Shown piece by piece: positions 24,907-34,231 of a DNA stretch of 59,229 bases. This stretch comes from Temperatibacter sp965603205. Its GTDB lineage: Bacteria > Pseudomonadota > Alphaproteobacteria > Sphingomonadales > Kordiimonadaceae. The stretch's first letter is position 1, and each line of letters begins with the position of its first letter. The stretch is from NCBI GenBank assembly GCA_965603205.1, contig CBFDCC010000014.1, forward strand, positions 1 through 59,229, given 5' to 3'. Under the pieces are notes generated by a model, which was not told the origin of the DNA, did not search any database, and saw only the letters and a list, made by a program, of their open reading frames with translations. A program made the translations under genes and the position numbers.

Positions 24907-27058
24907 AGAATCTTGCACCAATTGAGAAACGGATGTTCCTGCCAGGTAATGGCGCTAAGTCTTTGAGAAAACTTGTATGCTGGCGTGCATCTTCATTCGT
25001 TATATTTGTAGCGCGCAGTTCAATGAATATACTTGGGTCCGCAAACGGTCTAAGGGTTAAATAACTATTAAGTATCTTATACCCTTTTGTTGGTAATTCA
25101 TGGACTGTATGGCGTTGTTGTTTACTTGCTATTTCAATTTCATTGCGGAAATTAAAAGTCTCGTTCTCTATGGTGAACCCAACAAGAGCAGAGACAGGTG
25201 GGATTCTGGGTAGATGACGTTTCTCTCCACTGCCAGATAAGCGGGTACGGACTAAATCTAGTTGAGCATCAATATGTAAGTCTATGCTATCAAGTAGTTT
25301 AGTATCAAAACGCGCAGCATGCATTTCTATTTTAGATTCAAAGCCATATAGTTTCGCGTCATGGGCTGTAAAGCTAAAGACAGGCAAGCCATCTATTTCT
25401 TGGTCTAAGCCGTTCTCATAGATAAAATCATCATACTTTGTATGGAAAGCATTGATGACAAAATTATATTTTTCTGTTTTATACGTATAGGTCAGCTCTG
25501 TGCCTAGCGCTGTTTCCATGCCTAAGTTGGTATCGCCTAACTCATATGCATTGGTTGCTAGGTGGGGGCCGTTGGAAAATAACTCTTCCAACGAGGGCGC
25601 ACGCTCGGTTCTAAATAATGCCAAGCCAATGAAGCTATTATCACCAAGGTCAAATCCTGTACCTGTGGACAAGCTTACTCCATTAAAGCTTCTGCCTTCA
25701 TCTGTTACTTTTACCGTATAATTTGTGTGTTCATAACGGGCACCAACATCAATCTGTACTTCATCAAAAGAAAACTCTTTTACACTATAGATACCTGTGT
25801 GAAAGCTTGATGTTGCAGGAACAAAAGCCTCTGCGCCTATGGCTGAAAATTGGCGTGATCTTAATTGAATACCTGTGGCGCCATTCCAGTTGTCGCCGCC
25901 TTTGTCTGTAAAATCCAAGCGACCTTCCCAACCTTTGTTTTTAAAGATTGTACCAACTTCAGGGCCTTCTAGTTCCTTGTGATCATAGTCAGCGAAACCG
26001 AAACGTATTTTGGCTTTTTTGAAGAATAAAAAATCTTGCTCTAATGCGCCTCTTACATCAAACCTAATTTGGTTCAAATCGATTGAAACAGGTGCCTCTT
26101 CTTCCCCATGGTGTTCATCTTCATGTTCATCTTCATGCTCTTCTTCATGCTCTTCTTCAGCATGCTCGTCTCCATGGTCATGACCAGCGGGTACACCATA
26201 TTGGCTGTTGAGTAATTTTAGATTAAACCCTATGAATCCATCATTGCCTATCAGCGATAAACCAGCAGATCCGCCTTTGGTATTGGTCGCAGAATTTTCT
26301 ACTGTGCCATACATTTCTTCAGGATCGTCGTCATGACCTTCTTCATCTAACTCTTCGGATGCGCGTAGAATTGCGGATTCGGCGTAGTTAGGAATGTCAT
26401 AGTCGCTTGTGTCGCGTAGCATAGCGTCAAAATGTGTCACAAGCTTAAGGTCACCAAAGGATGCTATAAGACCGTTCATGGCAACAGTTGCTTCATTGCC
26501 GTTATTAACACTGGTATGGCCGTACCGTATCGCCGCGCTTACGTTATTATCGGGAACTTGATCAGGAATGCGACCATCAAAAACATTTACCACGCCACCA
26601 GCAGCAGAGCTGCCATACATAAGCATCGCTGTGCCGCGCAAAATTTCAATACGCTCAGCCATGGCAGGTTCTACCGATACGGCGTGATCAGGGCTAGTCG
26701 AGGATGCATCAATTGATCCTAGGCTAGAATCAAGTATACGAATACGGTCGCCACCTAAGCCGCGGATAATAGGACGGCTTGCCCCCGGGCCAAAAAATGT
26801 GGAAGAAATGCCTGGTTGACGACGTAATGTTTCACCTAATGATCCATCCAGTTGGCGCAGGATGTCATCTTGATGCAAAATGGTTGCACCCAGTATAGTC
26901 TCGCCTAATTTACGGCCTTCATATGCGGCAGAAACTATAATTTCATCTACATGGTCGCTGTCGTGAGGTGGTTCCGCAGCTAGTGCTGGTGAAGATAATA
27001 AGGTTCCAAATAGTAATGTATTTATAGTGATTTTACACGTGTGGTTATTCTTAAGCAT
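24905..27058 (-). CDS. TonB-dependent outer-membrane receptor with His/Glu-rich loop (ZnuD-like metal uptake)
   Basis: A 717-residue outer-membrane beta-barrel energised by TonB. A signal peptide ending SSPALAAE is followed by the plug domain (LRRQPGISSTFFGPGASRP, IIRGLGGDRIRIL) and a 22-strand-type barrel ending in aromatic SIGARF. Around residues 290-325 an extracellular loop reads HDHGDEHAEEEHEEEHEDEH and continues HHGEEE, a strong metal-binding signature like that of ZnuD zinc receptors. A small His/Cys-containing exported protein lies 66 bases upstream in the same direction behind a Zur-like palindrome. Zinc is therefore the likely cargo; nickel or copper cannot be excluded. Confidence 0.85.
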   Translation of the reverse strand: MLKNNHTCKITINTLLFGTLLSSPALAAEPPHDSDHVDEIIVSAAYEGRKLGETILGATILHQDDILRQLDGSLGETLRRQPGISSTFFGPGASRPIIRGLGGDRIRILDSSLGSIDASSTSPDHAVSVEPAMAERIEILRGTAMLMYGSSAAGGVVNVFDGRIPDQVPDNNVSAAIRYGHTSVNNGNEATVAMNGLIASFGDLKLVTHFDAMLRDTSDYDIPNYAESAILRASEELDEEGHDDDPEEMYGTVENSATNTKGGSAGLSLIGNDGFIGFNLKLLNSQYGVPAGHDHGDEHAEEEHEEEHEDEHEDEHHGEEEAPVSIDLNQIRFDVRGALEQDFLFFKKAKIRFGFADYDHKELEGPEVGTIFKNKGWEGRLDFTDKGGDNWNGATGIQLRSRQFSAIGAEAFVPATSSFHTGIYSVKEFSFDEVQIDVGARYEHTNYTVKVTDEGRSFNGVSLSTGTGFDLGDNSFIGLALFRTERAPSLEELFSNGPHLATNAYELGDTNLGMETALGTELTYTYKTEKYNFVINAFHTKYDDFIYENGLDQEIDGLPVFSFTAHDAKLYGFESKIEMHAARFDTKLLDSIDLHIDAQLDLVRTRLSGSGEKRHLPRIPPVSALVGFTIENETFNFRNEIEIASKQQRHTVHELPTKGYKILNSYLTLRPFADPSIFIELRATNITNEDARQHTSFLKDLAPLPGRNIRFSIGARF

Positions 27059-27124
27059 GATATATTACTCTACATTTAACAGATAGTTATAGCCAAAAGG
27101 CGACAATTTTTATTGGTGTTAAAT

Positions 27125-27448
27125 TTAAAGGGCGGGGGGGCCGCGAATGGCATCTTGAGAAAGTTGAGTCTGGCGGGAAGGCTCGCTGGTTAATTCAGGT
27201 TGCTTATCCAGAGTAAGGTTCAGAGGTATAACTACTTGTATACTAATACCGCAATTAGCTTTGTCATTATGATTGGCAATAGACAGAGTACATACTTGGC
27301 CATTATGGCTGTGAATTTTGTCGGCATAGGTAGCGTCATGAGATGCGGCTAGTGTTTGTGTCAACAAAAATAGGGCAGCAATAAACATCATCATAAAACG
27401 ATGATGCAGTGCTACTGTCACGCCGATGGTTTTATTGCGTTTGCCCAT
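27125..27448 (-). CDS. Small DUF2946-like protein, possible metal-homeostasis partner of the TonB receptor
   Basis: A 107-residue protein with a hydrophobic N-terminal segment (MMMFIAALFLLTQTLAASHDA) and few other features. There are His-containing segments (ADKIHSHNGQVC, IANHNDKANC), two Cys, and a C-terminal IRGPPAL. This composition and ending recall the DUF2946/DUF2607 proteins often found with metal-uptake receptors; the match is weak and by memory. It precedes the ZnuD-like receptor in the same direction, and a 15-bp Zur-like palindrome lies 17 bases before its start, so the two genes probably form a zinc-repressed operon. Confidence 0.55.
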   Translation of the reverse strand: MGKRNKTIGVTVALHHRFMMMFIAALFLLTQTLAASHDATYADKIHSHNGQVCTLSIANHNDKANCGISIQVVIPLNLTLDKQPELTSEPSRQTQLSQDAIRGPPAL

Positions 27449-27464
27449 AATGAATGTTTTATAC

Positions 27465-27479
27465 TGTAATAATATAACA
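27465..27479 (-). promoter_or_regulatory. Putative Zur box
   Basis: TGTAATA-A-TATAACA is a 7-1-7 inverted repeat with one mismatch and closely resembles Zur operators (GTTATAATATAAC type). It sits 17-31 bases upstream of the small protein gene that leads the TonB-receptor unit. A Fur-family site is the alternative reading. Confidence 0.6.
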
Positions 27480-27514
27480 TAATCAATGATAATCGGCGCT
27501 TTTTTAAGCTCATC

Positions 27515-28879
27515 TTATTGCATGTTGCTTGGTAGCCATAAAGCAATTTCAGGCCACATAAGAATGAGAATAAGCCCAAATAGCTGCAACAAGACAAAGG
27601 GTATGATACCCCGGTATATATGTTGGATTGTTAATCCTTTGGGCGCAGCGCCCTTCATATAGAATAATGCAAATCCAAAAGGCGGTGTTAAAAAGCTGGT
27701 CTGTAAATTCACCGCCATTAGGATTGCGAACCACGATATAGTCAGCTCGCGGCTTACCACATGATCACCAAAGTCTAGCGCCGCAATGACTGGGGCAAAG
27801 ATGGGTAATATGATGAGGGTAATCTCTATCCAGTCAAAAAAGAAACCTAACAGGAATATGGTAATCATCAAGACGGTTAATATGCCCCAACTGCCAGATC
27901 CTGTCGCCTCTATAACTTGGATGATTAGGTCATGACCACCGAGCAGGGCAAAAACGAATGAAAAGGCAGTTGCGCCGACAAACAGGCCAAAAAGCATGGT
28001 GGTTGTCAGCGCTGAGCTTTCTACGACTTGTTTCAAGTCGTTAAATGATAGGCGACGCTTTACCAATGCTAGAATAGTCGCACCAAAGGCTCCGACACCA
28101 CTGGCTTCTGTAGGTGTGGCGAAACCGCCAAAGATCGACCCAAGGACGATAAAAATCAAGATAACAGGCGGCAAGAAACTGACCACCAGCATTTTGAGAT
28201 TAATCTTTTCATAACTCCCATGATCTGTTGTCATCGGAGGGGCTAAGCTAGGGTTTAGACTGGTGCGAATGAGAATGTAACAAATATATAATACCGAAAG
28301 CAATATACCAGGGCCAACGGCGGCCATGAATAATGATCCTGCTGATACAGACAGTAGATCAGCCATCACCACCAGCATGATGCTCGGTGGGATTAGGATG
28401 CCAAGCGTACCTGAAGCTGCGATAGTACCAGATGCTAATTCTTTGCTATAACCACGCTCTAACATCACAGGCATAGCAAGTAGGGTTAGCATCACCACGC
28501 TGGCACCAATAATACCTGTAGTGGCGGCTAAGATTACGCCTAGGAATGTCACCGACAGTGCCAGGCCACCAGGCACACGCCGTGTCATGAGTTGTAGTGT
28601 ATGGAGTAGGTCGCGCGCTACACCACTGCGCTCCAGCATCGTGCCCATAAAGATAAACAAGGGTATGGCCACCAGCACCAGTTTGCTGACTACACCACCA
28701 AATATACGGGAAATTATCAGGAAAAAGCTGTTGGGGTTCTCTTGGCCCAAACCAACGGCCAGTAACCAAAATAATAGACCAACACCGCCCAGCACAAATG
28801 CCACAGGGAATCCTGTGAATAATAACCCTGTTAGTGCGATGAACATAAATAGGGGTAATAGTTCGATCATCATATCCAT
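27515..28879 (-). CDS. dctM: TRAP transporter large permease DctM
   Basis: Inner-membrane subunit that carries out Na+-driven solute uptake in tripartite TRAP transporters. At 454 residues it has about 12 hydrophobic spans, with family motifs GFPVAFVLGGVGLLF, TLEVDYR-like loops replaced by MLERSGVARDLL, ATTGIIGASVVMLTLLAMPVM, GTLGILIPPSIMLVV, GFATPTEASGVGAFGA and the C-terminal TPPFGFALFYMKGAAP. Its ATG overlaps the stop of dctQ by one base (TAATG). It is the third gene of a dctP-dctQ-dctM operon. Confidence 0.96.
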   Translation of the reverse strand: MDMMIELLPLFMFIALTGLLFTGFPVAFVLGGVGLLFWLLAVGLGQENPNSFFLIISRIFGGVVSKLVLVAIPLFIFMGTMLERSGVARDLLHTLQLMTRRVPGGLALSVTFLGVILAATTGIIGASVVMLTLLAMPVMLERGYSKELASGTIAASGTLGILIPPSIMLVVMADLLSVSAGSLFMAAVGPGILLSVLYICYILIRTSLNPSLAPPMTTDHGSYEKINLKMLVVSFLPPVILIFIVLGSIFGGFATPTEASGVGAFGATILALVKRRLSFNDLKQVVESSALTTTMLFGLFVGATAFSFVFALLGGHDLIIQVIEATGSGSWGILTVLMITIFLLGFFFDWIEITLIILPIFAPVIAALDFGDHVVSRELTISWFAILMAVNLQTSFLTPPFGFALFYMKGAAPKGLTIQHIYRGIIPFVLLQLFGLILILMWPEIALWLPSNMQ

Positions 28880-29457
28880 TATGATGCTCCCCCTTGTTTT
28901 TCGATGTGTATATTCTCTTCCTCAAATCCTGTGTTGCGGGCAAACTCTTTGCCGCCAAATAAGAAGGCTATAACCATGAGTGTGCGTGAAAGTCCAGCCA
29001 TAAATAATGTGGAAAACCCCAGTACCATAATGCCCTTAATGATCCAGCGATTAGGCAGGCCAGTGGCACTTGCAGCATGTTCATCAAACATATAACTCGC
29101 GCCAAAATAATCCACGCCAAAATAGATGAGAGCTACACTGTATGGGATAAGAAATAGCAGGCAGCCTAGTAATTCAATTAGCGCATGGCTACGTACTTTA
29201 AATGTATCATATAAAATCTCAATACGGACGTGGCTATTGCGATTATAGGCCCAGCCGAGACATAGCAAGAATAGGGCGCCGTGAAGGTGCCATTCTAATT
29301 CTTGTAGCTGTGTAGAGCCAATGACGAAAAAATGGCGCATGATCACATCATAAACAATGACGAGCATAAGAGGAACCATCATCCAAGCGCCAATACGGCC
29401 AAGGAAGTTGACAATTTTCTCTAGTAGAGTGGCTAACTGAAACAGGCTTTTCATCAT
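28879..29457 (-). CDS. dctQ: TRAP transporter small permease DctQ
   Basis: Four-span small membrane subunit that bridges the periplasmic binding protein and DctM. About 192 residues, with the DctQ signature: span 1 WMMVPLMLVIVYDVIMRHFF, then QELEWHLHGALFLLCLGWAYNRNSHVRIEI, and two further helices. The start at 29457 overlaps the dctP stop (TGATG); an earlier in-frame TTG lies inside dctP and is rejected. Confidence 0.94.
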   Translation of the reverse strand: MMKSLFQLATLLEKIVNFLGRIGAWMMVPLMLVIVYDVIMRHFFVIGSTQLQELEWHLHGALFLLCLGWAYNRNSHVRIEILYDTFKVRSHALIELLGCLLFLIPYSVALIYFGVDYFGASYMFDEHAASATGLPNRWIIKGIMVLGFSTLFMAGLSRTLMVIAFLFGGKEFARNTGFEEENIHIEKQGGAS

Positions 29458-30533
29458 CAGTCCTTCAGATAACCTAATTCCGACCAAACACGATATTTTT
29501 TACGGAATGCAGAGAGTGAATGCCAAGCTTCGGCAAAATTTGGGTCCATGTCAGATTGTTCTTTTGCTACTTCTAACCAAGCACCCTTCAGGCCAGCCAA
29601 TATCTCAGGTGACCAGCGGTGAATGATAGCACCCTTTTCTTTGAGTGTAGCGATAGCATCGGTTTGCAAACTTTCGCCTAGACCAAGACCTACGCGGATA
29701 TTATGGCTGCAGGCGGCTTCTATTTGGACTTGTTGTGTTATATGAAGGCTATTCCATGCTTTTTCATTGATAAGCAGCTCAAAAAATGATGTTTGTTGAT
29801 GCCAGCCAGGTAGGTAATAATGTTTAGCTACCTCATAAAAACCTAGATTAAGATCAACAACAGGCATGGCATATTCAGTGCCATCAATAGTACCTAATTC
29901 TAATGCTTGATATATCTCGCCCCCAGCTATTAATTGAGGAGAGGCACCAACTTTTTCTAATACTTTACCGCCTAGACCAAAAAAGCGTATTTTTTTGCCT
30001 TTGAAATCTTCTAATGTTTTAATCTCTTCTTTGAACCAACCACCAGCCTCTGGTGGTGTCACACCACATATAACACCATGGATATTATGCTCAGCATATA
30101 TACGTTCATAAATTTCTTTGCCGCCGCCATAGTCATACCAGCTAATATATTCTGGTGCAGATGGTCCAAAAGGGACTGCTGTAAACAGCTGTAACGCTGA
30201 TATTTTGCCCCCCCAATAACCTGATGTAGACCAACCAGCCTCTATTGCGCCATATGAAACAGCATCAAATATTTCAAGAGCAGGTACAAGAACGCCAGGT
30301 TCTACGAAATTTAATTTAACTGTACCTCCTGATATTGCCTCTACATTTTTTGCAATTTCTATTCCTAATGTACCTAGTATTGGCATGCTTGAAGGGAATG
30401 TGCTTGTCATGCGCCAGCTAACGGGGGTTATTGCCGTAACTTCACTCGTAGCATCATTTGATGCATTTTCACTACCACAGGCGGCTAGCAAAAATGAGAT
30501 AGCAGCGATAGTTGCTTTGATAATGTGACGCAT
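29457..30533 (-). CDS. dctP: TRAP transporter solute-binding lipoprotein DctP
   Basis: Periplasmic binding protein that captures the substrate, 358 residues, with a lipoprotein signal (AISFLLAAC then GSENAS). The DctP fold shows in ISGGTVKLNFVEPGVLVPALEIFDAVSYGAIEAGW, the long KIRFFGLGGKVLEKVGASPQLIAGGEIYQAL and the substrate-region GTIDGTEYAMPVVDLNLGF. The PGWHQQTSFFELLINEKAW segment resembles the TakP type, whose members bind 2-oxo acids, so a small carboxylate is likely. A perfect 11-bp hairpin lies over its ribosome site (30539-30566). Confidence 0.93.
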   Translation of the reverse strand: MRHIIKATIAAISFLLAACGSENASNDATSEVTAITPVSWRMTSTFPSSMPILGTLGIEIAKNVEAISGGTVKLNFVEPGVLVPALEIFDAVSYGAIEAGWSTSGYWGGKISALQLFTAVPFGPSAPEYISWYDYGGGKEIYERIYAEHNIHGVICGVTPPEAGGWFKEEIKTLEDFKGKKIRFFGLGGKVLEKVGASPQLIAGGEIYQALELGTIDGTEYAMPVVDLNLGFYEVAKHYYLPGWHQQTSFFELLINEKAWNSLHITQQVQIEAACSHNIRVGLGLGESLQTDAIATLKEKGAIIHRWSPEILAGLKGAWLEVAKEQSDMDPNFAEAWHSLSAFRKKYRVWSELGYLKD

Positions 30534-30538
30534 AAAAT

Positions 30539-30566
30539 CCCCTTTATATTCTTATATATAAAGGGG
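30539..30566 (-). promoter_or_regulatory. Hairpin enclosing the dctP ribosome-binding site
   Basis: CCCCTTTATAT (30539-30549) and ATATAAAGGGG (30556-30566) are perfect inverted repeats with a 6-base loop. On the minus strand the 3' arm ends AAAGGGG, which is the Shine-Dalgarno sequence of dctP, six bases before its ATG. It could mask initiation or terminate transcription arriving from the coiled-coil gene upstream. Confidence 0.65.
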
Positions 30567-30600
30567 TACCCTGTAGCGACTAAGCTATCAAGTGATTTTG

Positions 30601-33390
30601 TTATGACATCTTTGATAAAGATTGGGCTAGCAACACATATAACTTGCCCATGTCAGAGGATATGAGGGTCACAGAAAGTGTATTGCCACGATCACCTTGC
30701 ATGGCACGTTCCATCAGTCCCTGGAAATCACGCATAAACCGCGTTGCAGACTCTCTAAACTCTTTATCCTTGGTGAATTTATCAGCAATGGATTTGCGTG
30801 TGCCGCGTGTGCCAAGTTTTATGGTGCTGCGCGAGAAGATGGAACGGTCACCCTCAAGATATTTTTTCCATGTGGTGTCAGGTATATCAGTTGCTAACAA
30901 CTTGTGAATGTCGATAGACAACGATTGTAAGCTTTCAATAAGCATTTGAGATGTGCGAGAGAAATCAGCCTTAGTGGTTTCTGTAATGCGTTTTTCAATT
31001 TCGGCTGTAGTTTTAACAAATTGATCAGCACGTTCTGCAATTTTATCTGCTTCTCTGCCGATACGCGATGACAGTAGGGCGCTTTCTTTTTCAGCAGCTG
31101 TAGCAGCTTCTTGATAATCAAGCAGCAGACGGGCGATTGTTGCTTGCATATCTTCTTGCATAACCGTGATTTTTTCGGCTGCGTCGTCGCTCATTTCTTG
31201 AACATCTTTGCGTAGATGTTCGCTGGCACCCGTTACGGCTTGCTCTAAGTTTTCTTTGGCAACTTCTGTTTCATCCATTAGTAATTGTGTAGCACTATCT
31301 AGGCGTTCTGCTGCGTCATTGGATGACGCTGTAATAGCATCGACTTTTGTTACCATATTTTCGGACGCATGACCGAGGCGTTCAACAACCTCGTCTGTTT
31401 CTGTGCGTATACGATCACGCTCGTTAGAGAAGGTCGATATGGCCTTATCTAACGCCACGCTGGTGTTAGTGACGCTTTCTTCCAGTCCAGACGCAGTATC
31501 TTTTAATGCTTCAATACTTGATGATAGGTTTTCGCCTGCCGCAGTTCCAGTTTCAGACAGTTTGCTTTGCTCAGAGATCAGATTGTCGGTTACTAGCTTA
31601 AGCTTATTATCGATGCGCTCACCCGTTTGTTCAATAGCGTCAGATTCCACCTTGAAACGTTCAGATGCATCTATAACACGGTTTGCGGCTTCTTCTGCGG
31701 TATCAGTTAGACGACTGCGGTGTTCATGTAATTCTTTTTCTAGCGAGATAAGCTTTTCGCGGGCTGTTCCCATCAAACTATCAAGAACTTCTGCGCGCTC
31801 GACCATACTTATATGCGTGTCTGTTATGCTGGCATTAGCTGTTGTTGCATTTTCATTAAGCTCTTTGGCTTGTGCATTGATCTCAGCTGCGGATGTGGTC
31901 ATACGCTCGCTTGTTGTTTGTGTGATATCACCGATGCTACGGATTTCATCTTCAACACTAGCCTGAAGTTGGCGTAGGTGCTGCAATGAGCGCTCCGTAG
32001 AGCCTCGGGTAGTCTCTTCTGCGCTCTCAGCATGCTTTGTAATGTTTTTAGCGGTATCATCTAGGGCTGCATTGGCTTGCTGTAAACTGGCGACCAGTAG
32101 CTGATTAATTTCTTGCGCGTGTTCATGAACAGCGCTTGCGGTCGCCTGCGTTTGCTCCATGGCACGTTGATTAAGTTCGCTAGATGTGGATAGGGCGTCT
32201 TCGCAGTGCGCATCTAGTGTTTTTCCAGCATCTTCAAGCAGGTCTTTAGCTTTACTAACGGTTTCAATAACAGTTGCGGACATTGCTGTTGCTCTATCAG
32301 AGAATAGATCACTTACTTCACTTGTGCGGCTAAGGGCGTCTTCGGCGGCTCCTTTGACTTCCTCCACATGAGTTTTAAGACTATTCTCAATTTTGCTGGA
32401 TTCAGTAGCAGCTAGAATGGCAAGCTCGTTTAATACGCGTGCTTGTGTTTGCATATGCTCAGCAAGCTCTGCGGATCGTTCCTCTAGCCCCTCCACATCG
32501 TGACGCATTTTATCAATGCCACCATAGATGTTGTCGCCAACGGATTGAAGGCGAATTTCCATATCGGTGGTCATGTCTTGAACGCTATTAACACGATCTG
32601 TCAGTTGCTCTCCTGAAGTGGCTAATCGCTGTTCCATCTCGGTTGTGACACTAATGAGCTTCTCTGCTTGTGTGATTGTGTCCTCACTAGCAGCGGTTGC
32701 TGTGTCAGCAGCTTTATTACCTGCAACGCTCAGTGTCGTTGTCATAAATTCAATCTTGCCCTCAAGACGAGAGAAGCGACCTTCCATCTCTGAGGTGAGC
32801 GTATCCATGGAACTACGCTCGCGCTCTAACACTTCCCGGATAGAGCTAGTACGCGCTTCTGCGTCAGCGGTGGCGTTAAACAGGTTCGACACCTGTTCTT
32901 GGAAACGGTTCTCTAGATTTGAAATACGATCGCCCGCTAAATCAGCAACGGCCTCAACATTGATTAATTCTTTAGTCAGTGTTTTATTGAGTTCGGAAAG
33001 ACGTTGCTCAGCCTCTTCTACAGGTGCCATAGCTTTGTGTAAGCTTTGGCTCATGGCGAGGCGTTTCTCGAGAAGAGGGTCTGTGCGTTGAAAGGCCAGC
33101 AAAATAAGCCAAAAGACTGCAAGAGGTGTTGTGAGGCCAGCGATCAGTGCACCAATATCTGCTAGGCTTAGGTCTGCGTTATTGAACGCATTGGTCTCTA
33201 TGGACCAAAAGCTAGCAATAGCTATCCAAGCAATAGATAAGATGGTGGCAATATAAACAGGTAACAGGCGCCTAGAGCTTGATGTTTTCTTTTTATCATC
33301 AGCACTACTAGTAGTATCAATCTCAGCTTGATTAGCCTGTAAGGCAGCATCAGCGTCACTCTGTATAAAGCTTTTTTCGACCTCACTCAT
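30601..33390 (-). CDS. Large coiled-coil inner-membrane protein of unknown function
   Basis: A 929-residue protein, not assigned to a known function. Two hydrophobic helices near the N-terminus (about residues 42-63, YIATILSIAWIAIASFWSI, and 79-100, GALIAGLTTPLAVFWLILLAF) anchor it. About 680 residues of Ala/Glu/Thr/Ser-rich heptad sequence follow, resembling apolipoprotein-like or chemoreceptor-like coiled coils. The C-terminal 110 residues form a compact conserved-looking domain (DTTWKKYLEGDRSIFSRSTIKLG; FRESATRFMRDFQGLMERAM; VTLISSDMGKLYVLLAQ). I recall similar C-termini in uncharacterised proteins of other alphaproteobacteria. There is no Walker motif or methylation-site signature. It is transcribed away from the Hpt/receiver genes. 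Confidence 0.8.
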   Translation of the reverse strand: MSEVEKSFIQSDADAALQANQAEIDTTSSADDKKKTSSSRRLLPVYIATILSIAWIAIASFWSIETNAFNNADLSLADIGALIAGLTTPLAVFWLILLAFQRTDPLLEKRLAMSQSLHKAMAPVEEAEQRLSELNKTLTKELINVEAVADLAGDRISNLENRFQEQVSNLFNATADAEARTSSIREVLERERSSMDTLTSEMEGRFSRLEGKIEFMTTTLSVAGNKAADTATAASEDTITQAEKLISVTTEMEQRLATSGEQLTDRVNSVQDMTTDMEIRLQSVGDNIYGGIDKMRHDVEGLEERSAELAEHMQTQARVLNELAILAATESSKIENSLKTHVEEVKGAAEDALSRTSEVSDLFSDRATAMSATVIETVSKAKDLLEDAGKTLDAHCEDALSTSSELNQRAMEQTQATASAVHEHAQEINQLLVASLQQANAALDDTAKNITKHAESAEETTRGSTERSLQHLRQLQASVEDEIRSIGDITQTTSERMTTSAAEINAQAKELNENATTANASITDTHISMVERAEVLDSLMGTAREKLISLEKELHEHRSRLTDTAEEAANRVIDASERFKVESDAIEQTGERIDNKLKLVTDNLISEQSKLSETGTAAGENLSSSIEALKDTASGLEESVTNTSVALDKAISTFSNERDRIRTETDEVVERLGHASENMVTKVDAITASSNDAAERLDSATQLLMDETEVAKENLEQAVTGASEHLRKDVQEMSDDAAEKITVMQEDMQATIARLLLDYQEAATAAEKESALLSSRIGREADKIAERADQFVKTTAEIEKRITETTKADFSRTSQMLIESLQSLSIDIHKLLATDIPDTTWKKYLEGDRSIFSRSTIKLGTRGTRKSIADKFTKDKEFRESATRFMRDFQGLMERAMQGDRGNTLSVTLISSDMGKLYVLLAQSLSKMS

Positions 33391-33512
33391 TGGTGTGTTC
33401 CCTATATTTCTACCCCGAGTTACTCCATTTTTACCCTAAGATTGACATTCAGGCTACAATTTATTGTAATATAAGCTATATTTGTCCTATAAATCTCCGT
33501 GAGGGTATTCAA

Positions 33513-33755
33513 ATGACAGTTATGGATGGGCTAGTTAAGCCCAGTAAACCACAGATTAAATATTTAGAACGGGGCTTGAGAGAGCCTGGTGGAAAGTTGC
33601 CACTCTTTGATCCAATGGGGCAGCGTGTTAAGGCGACGACTATTCGAGCATGTATTGATCATGGTTGGGCAGAGCCATGGTATAGCAACGCTATCAAGCC
33701 AGATTGGCTAGTTTGCAAGCTAACTGATCTGGGGCGCACTTTTTTTGACAAGTGA
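33513..33755 (+). CDS. Small conserved hypothetical protein, possible winged-helix fold
   Basis: An 80-residue cytoplasmic protein. The sequence KYLERGLREPGGKLPLFDPMG, RVKATTIRACIDHGWAEPWY and PDWLVCKLTDLGRTFF looks like a small winged-helix fold (helix-turn-helix followed by a WLV-K-LTDLG wing), and I recall similar proteins in other alphaproteobacteria without a known role. ATG 33513 is used because GTGAGGG lies upstream; the frame continues upstream without a ribosome site. It precedes the Hpt gene by 21 bases and may share its transcript. Confidence 0.65.
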   Translation: MTVMDGLVKPSKPQIKYLERGLREPGGKLPLFDPMGQRVKATTIRACIDHGWAEPWYSNAIKPDWLVCKLTDLGRTFFDK

Positions 33756-33776
33756 TATTTTTATGGGGCTTTTTTA

Positions 33777-34130
33777 ATGATAAGAATATTTAATATTAAG
33801 CATTTACAGAGCTTTACCATGGGTGACAAACGTCTAGAAATAGAGGTGCTGAATGTATTCATTGATAATAGTAGCGAGTATATATCAGCTATTAATCGCG
33901 CTGATGCATCAAGTTTGGTGGAATGTGTTCATAGATTAAAAGGGGCGGCTAGGTCTATTGGCGCGGAGCAGTTAGCGCTGATTGCGGATGAGGCTGAAGA
34001 TGAATTTCAAACACAATATGCAAACACAATAGCAATTAAAGAAAAATACGCCCCCAAGTTATTACGTATAACAAGTGAGACCATAAAAGAATTAAATGCA
34101 TATTTATTGCTAATTAGTCAAGACAACTAA
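33777..34130 (+). CDS. Hpt-domain phosphotransfer protein
   Basis: A 117-residue four-helix-bundle phosphotransfer protein. The phospho-accepting His is residue 52 in VHRLKGAARSIGAEQL, the HxLKG signature of Hpt domains; the flanking helices (IEVLNVFIDNSSEYISAINRADAS and LIADEAEDEFQTQYAN) complete the bundle. It would carry phosphoryl groups between a hybrid kinase and a response regulator, but no kinase gene is in the window. A receiver gene with a mutated acceptor follows, then a second Hpt gene. Confidence 0.85.
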   Translation: MIRIFNIKHLQSFTMGDKRLEIEVLNVFIDNSSEYISAINRADASSLVECVHRLKGAARSIGAEQLALIADEAEDEFQTQYANTIAIKEKYAPKLLRITSETIKELNAYLLLISQDN

Positions 34131-34231
34131 AAACGGGATTGTTTGAAAAAATCTATAGATTATAGAGTGATAATGGTTTAGTTTGAAAAAAATAGCATGA
34201 CGAGCAATGGAGTTTGTTTTGGGGATAGCAT

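Noticed and set aside
31403..31966. Plus-strand reading frame (187 codons) antisense to the coiled-coil gene
   Set aside because: Low-complexity Ser/Leu-rich antisense shadow; the minus-strand protein has membrane helices and a conserved-looking C-terminus.
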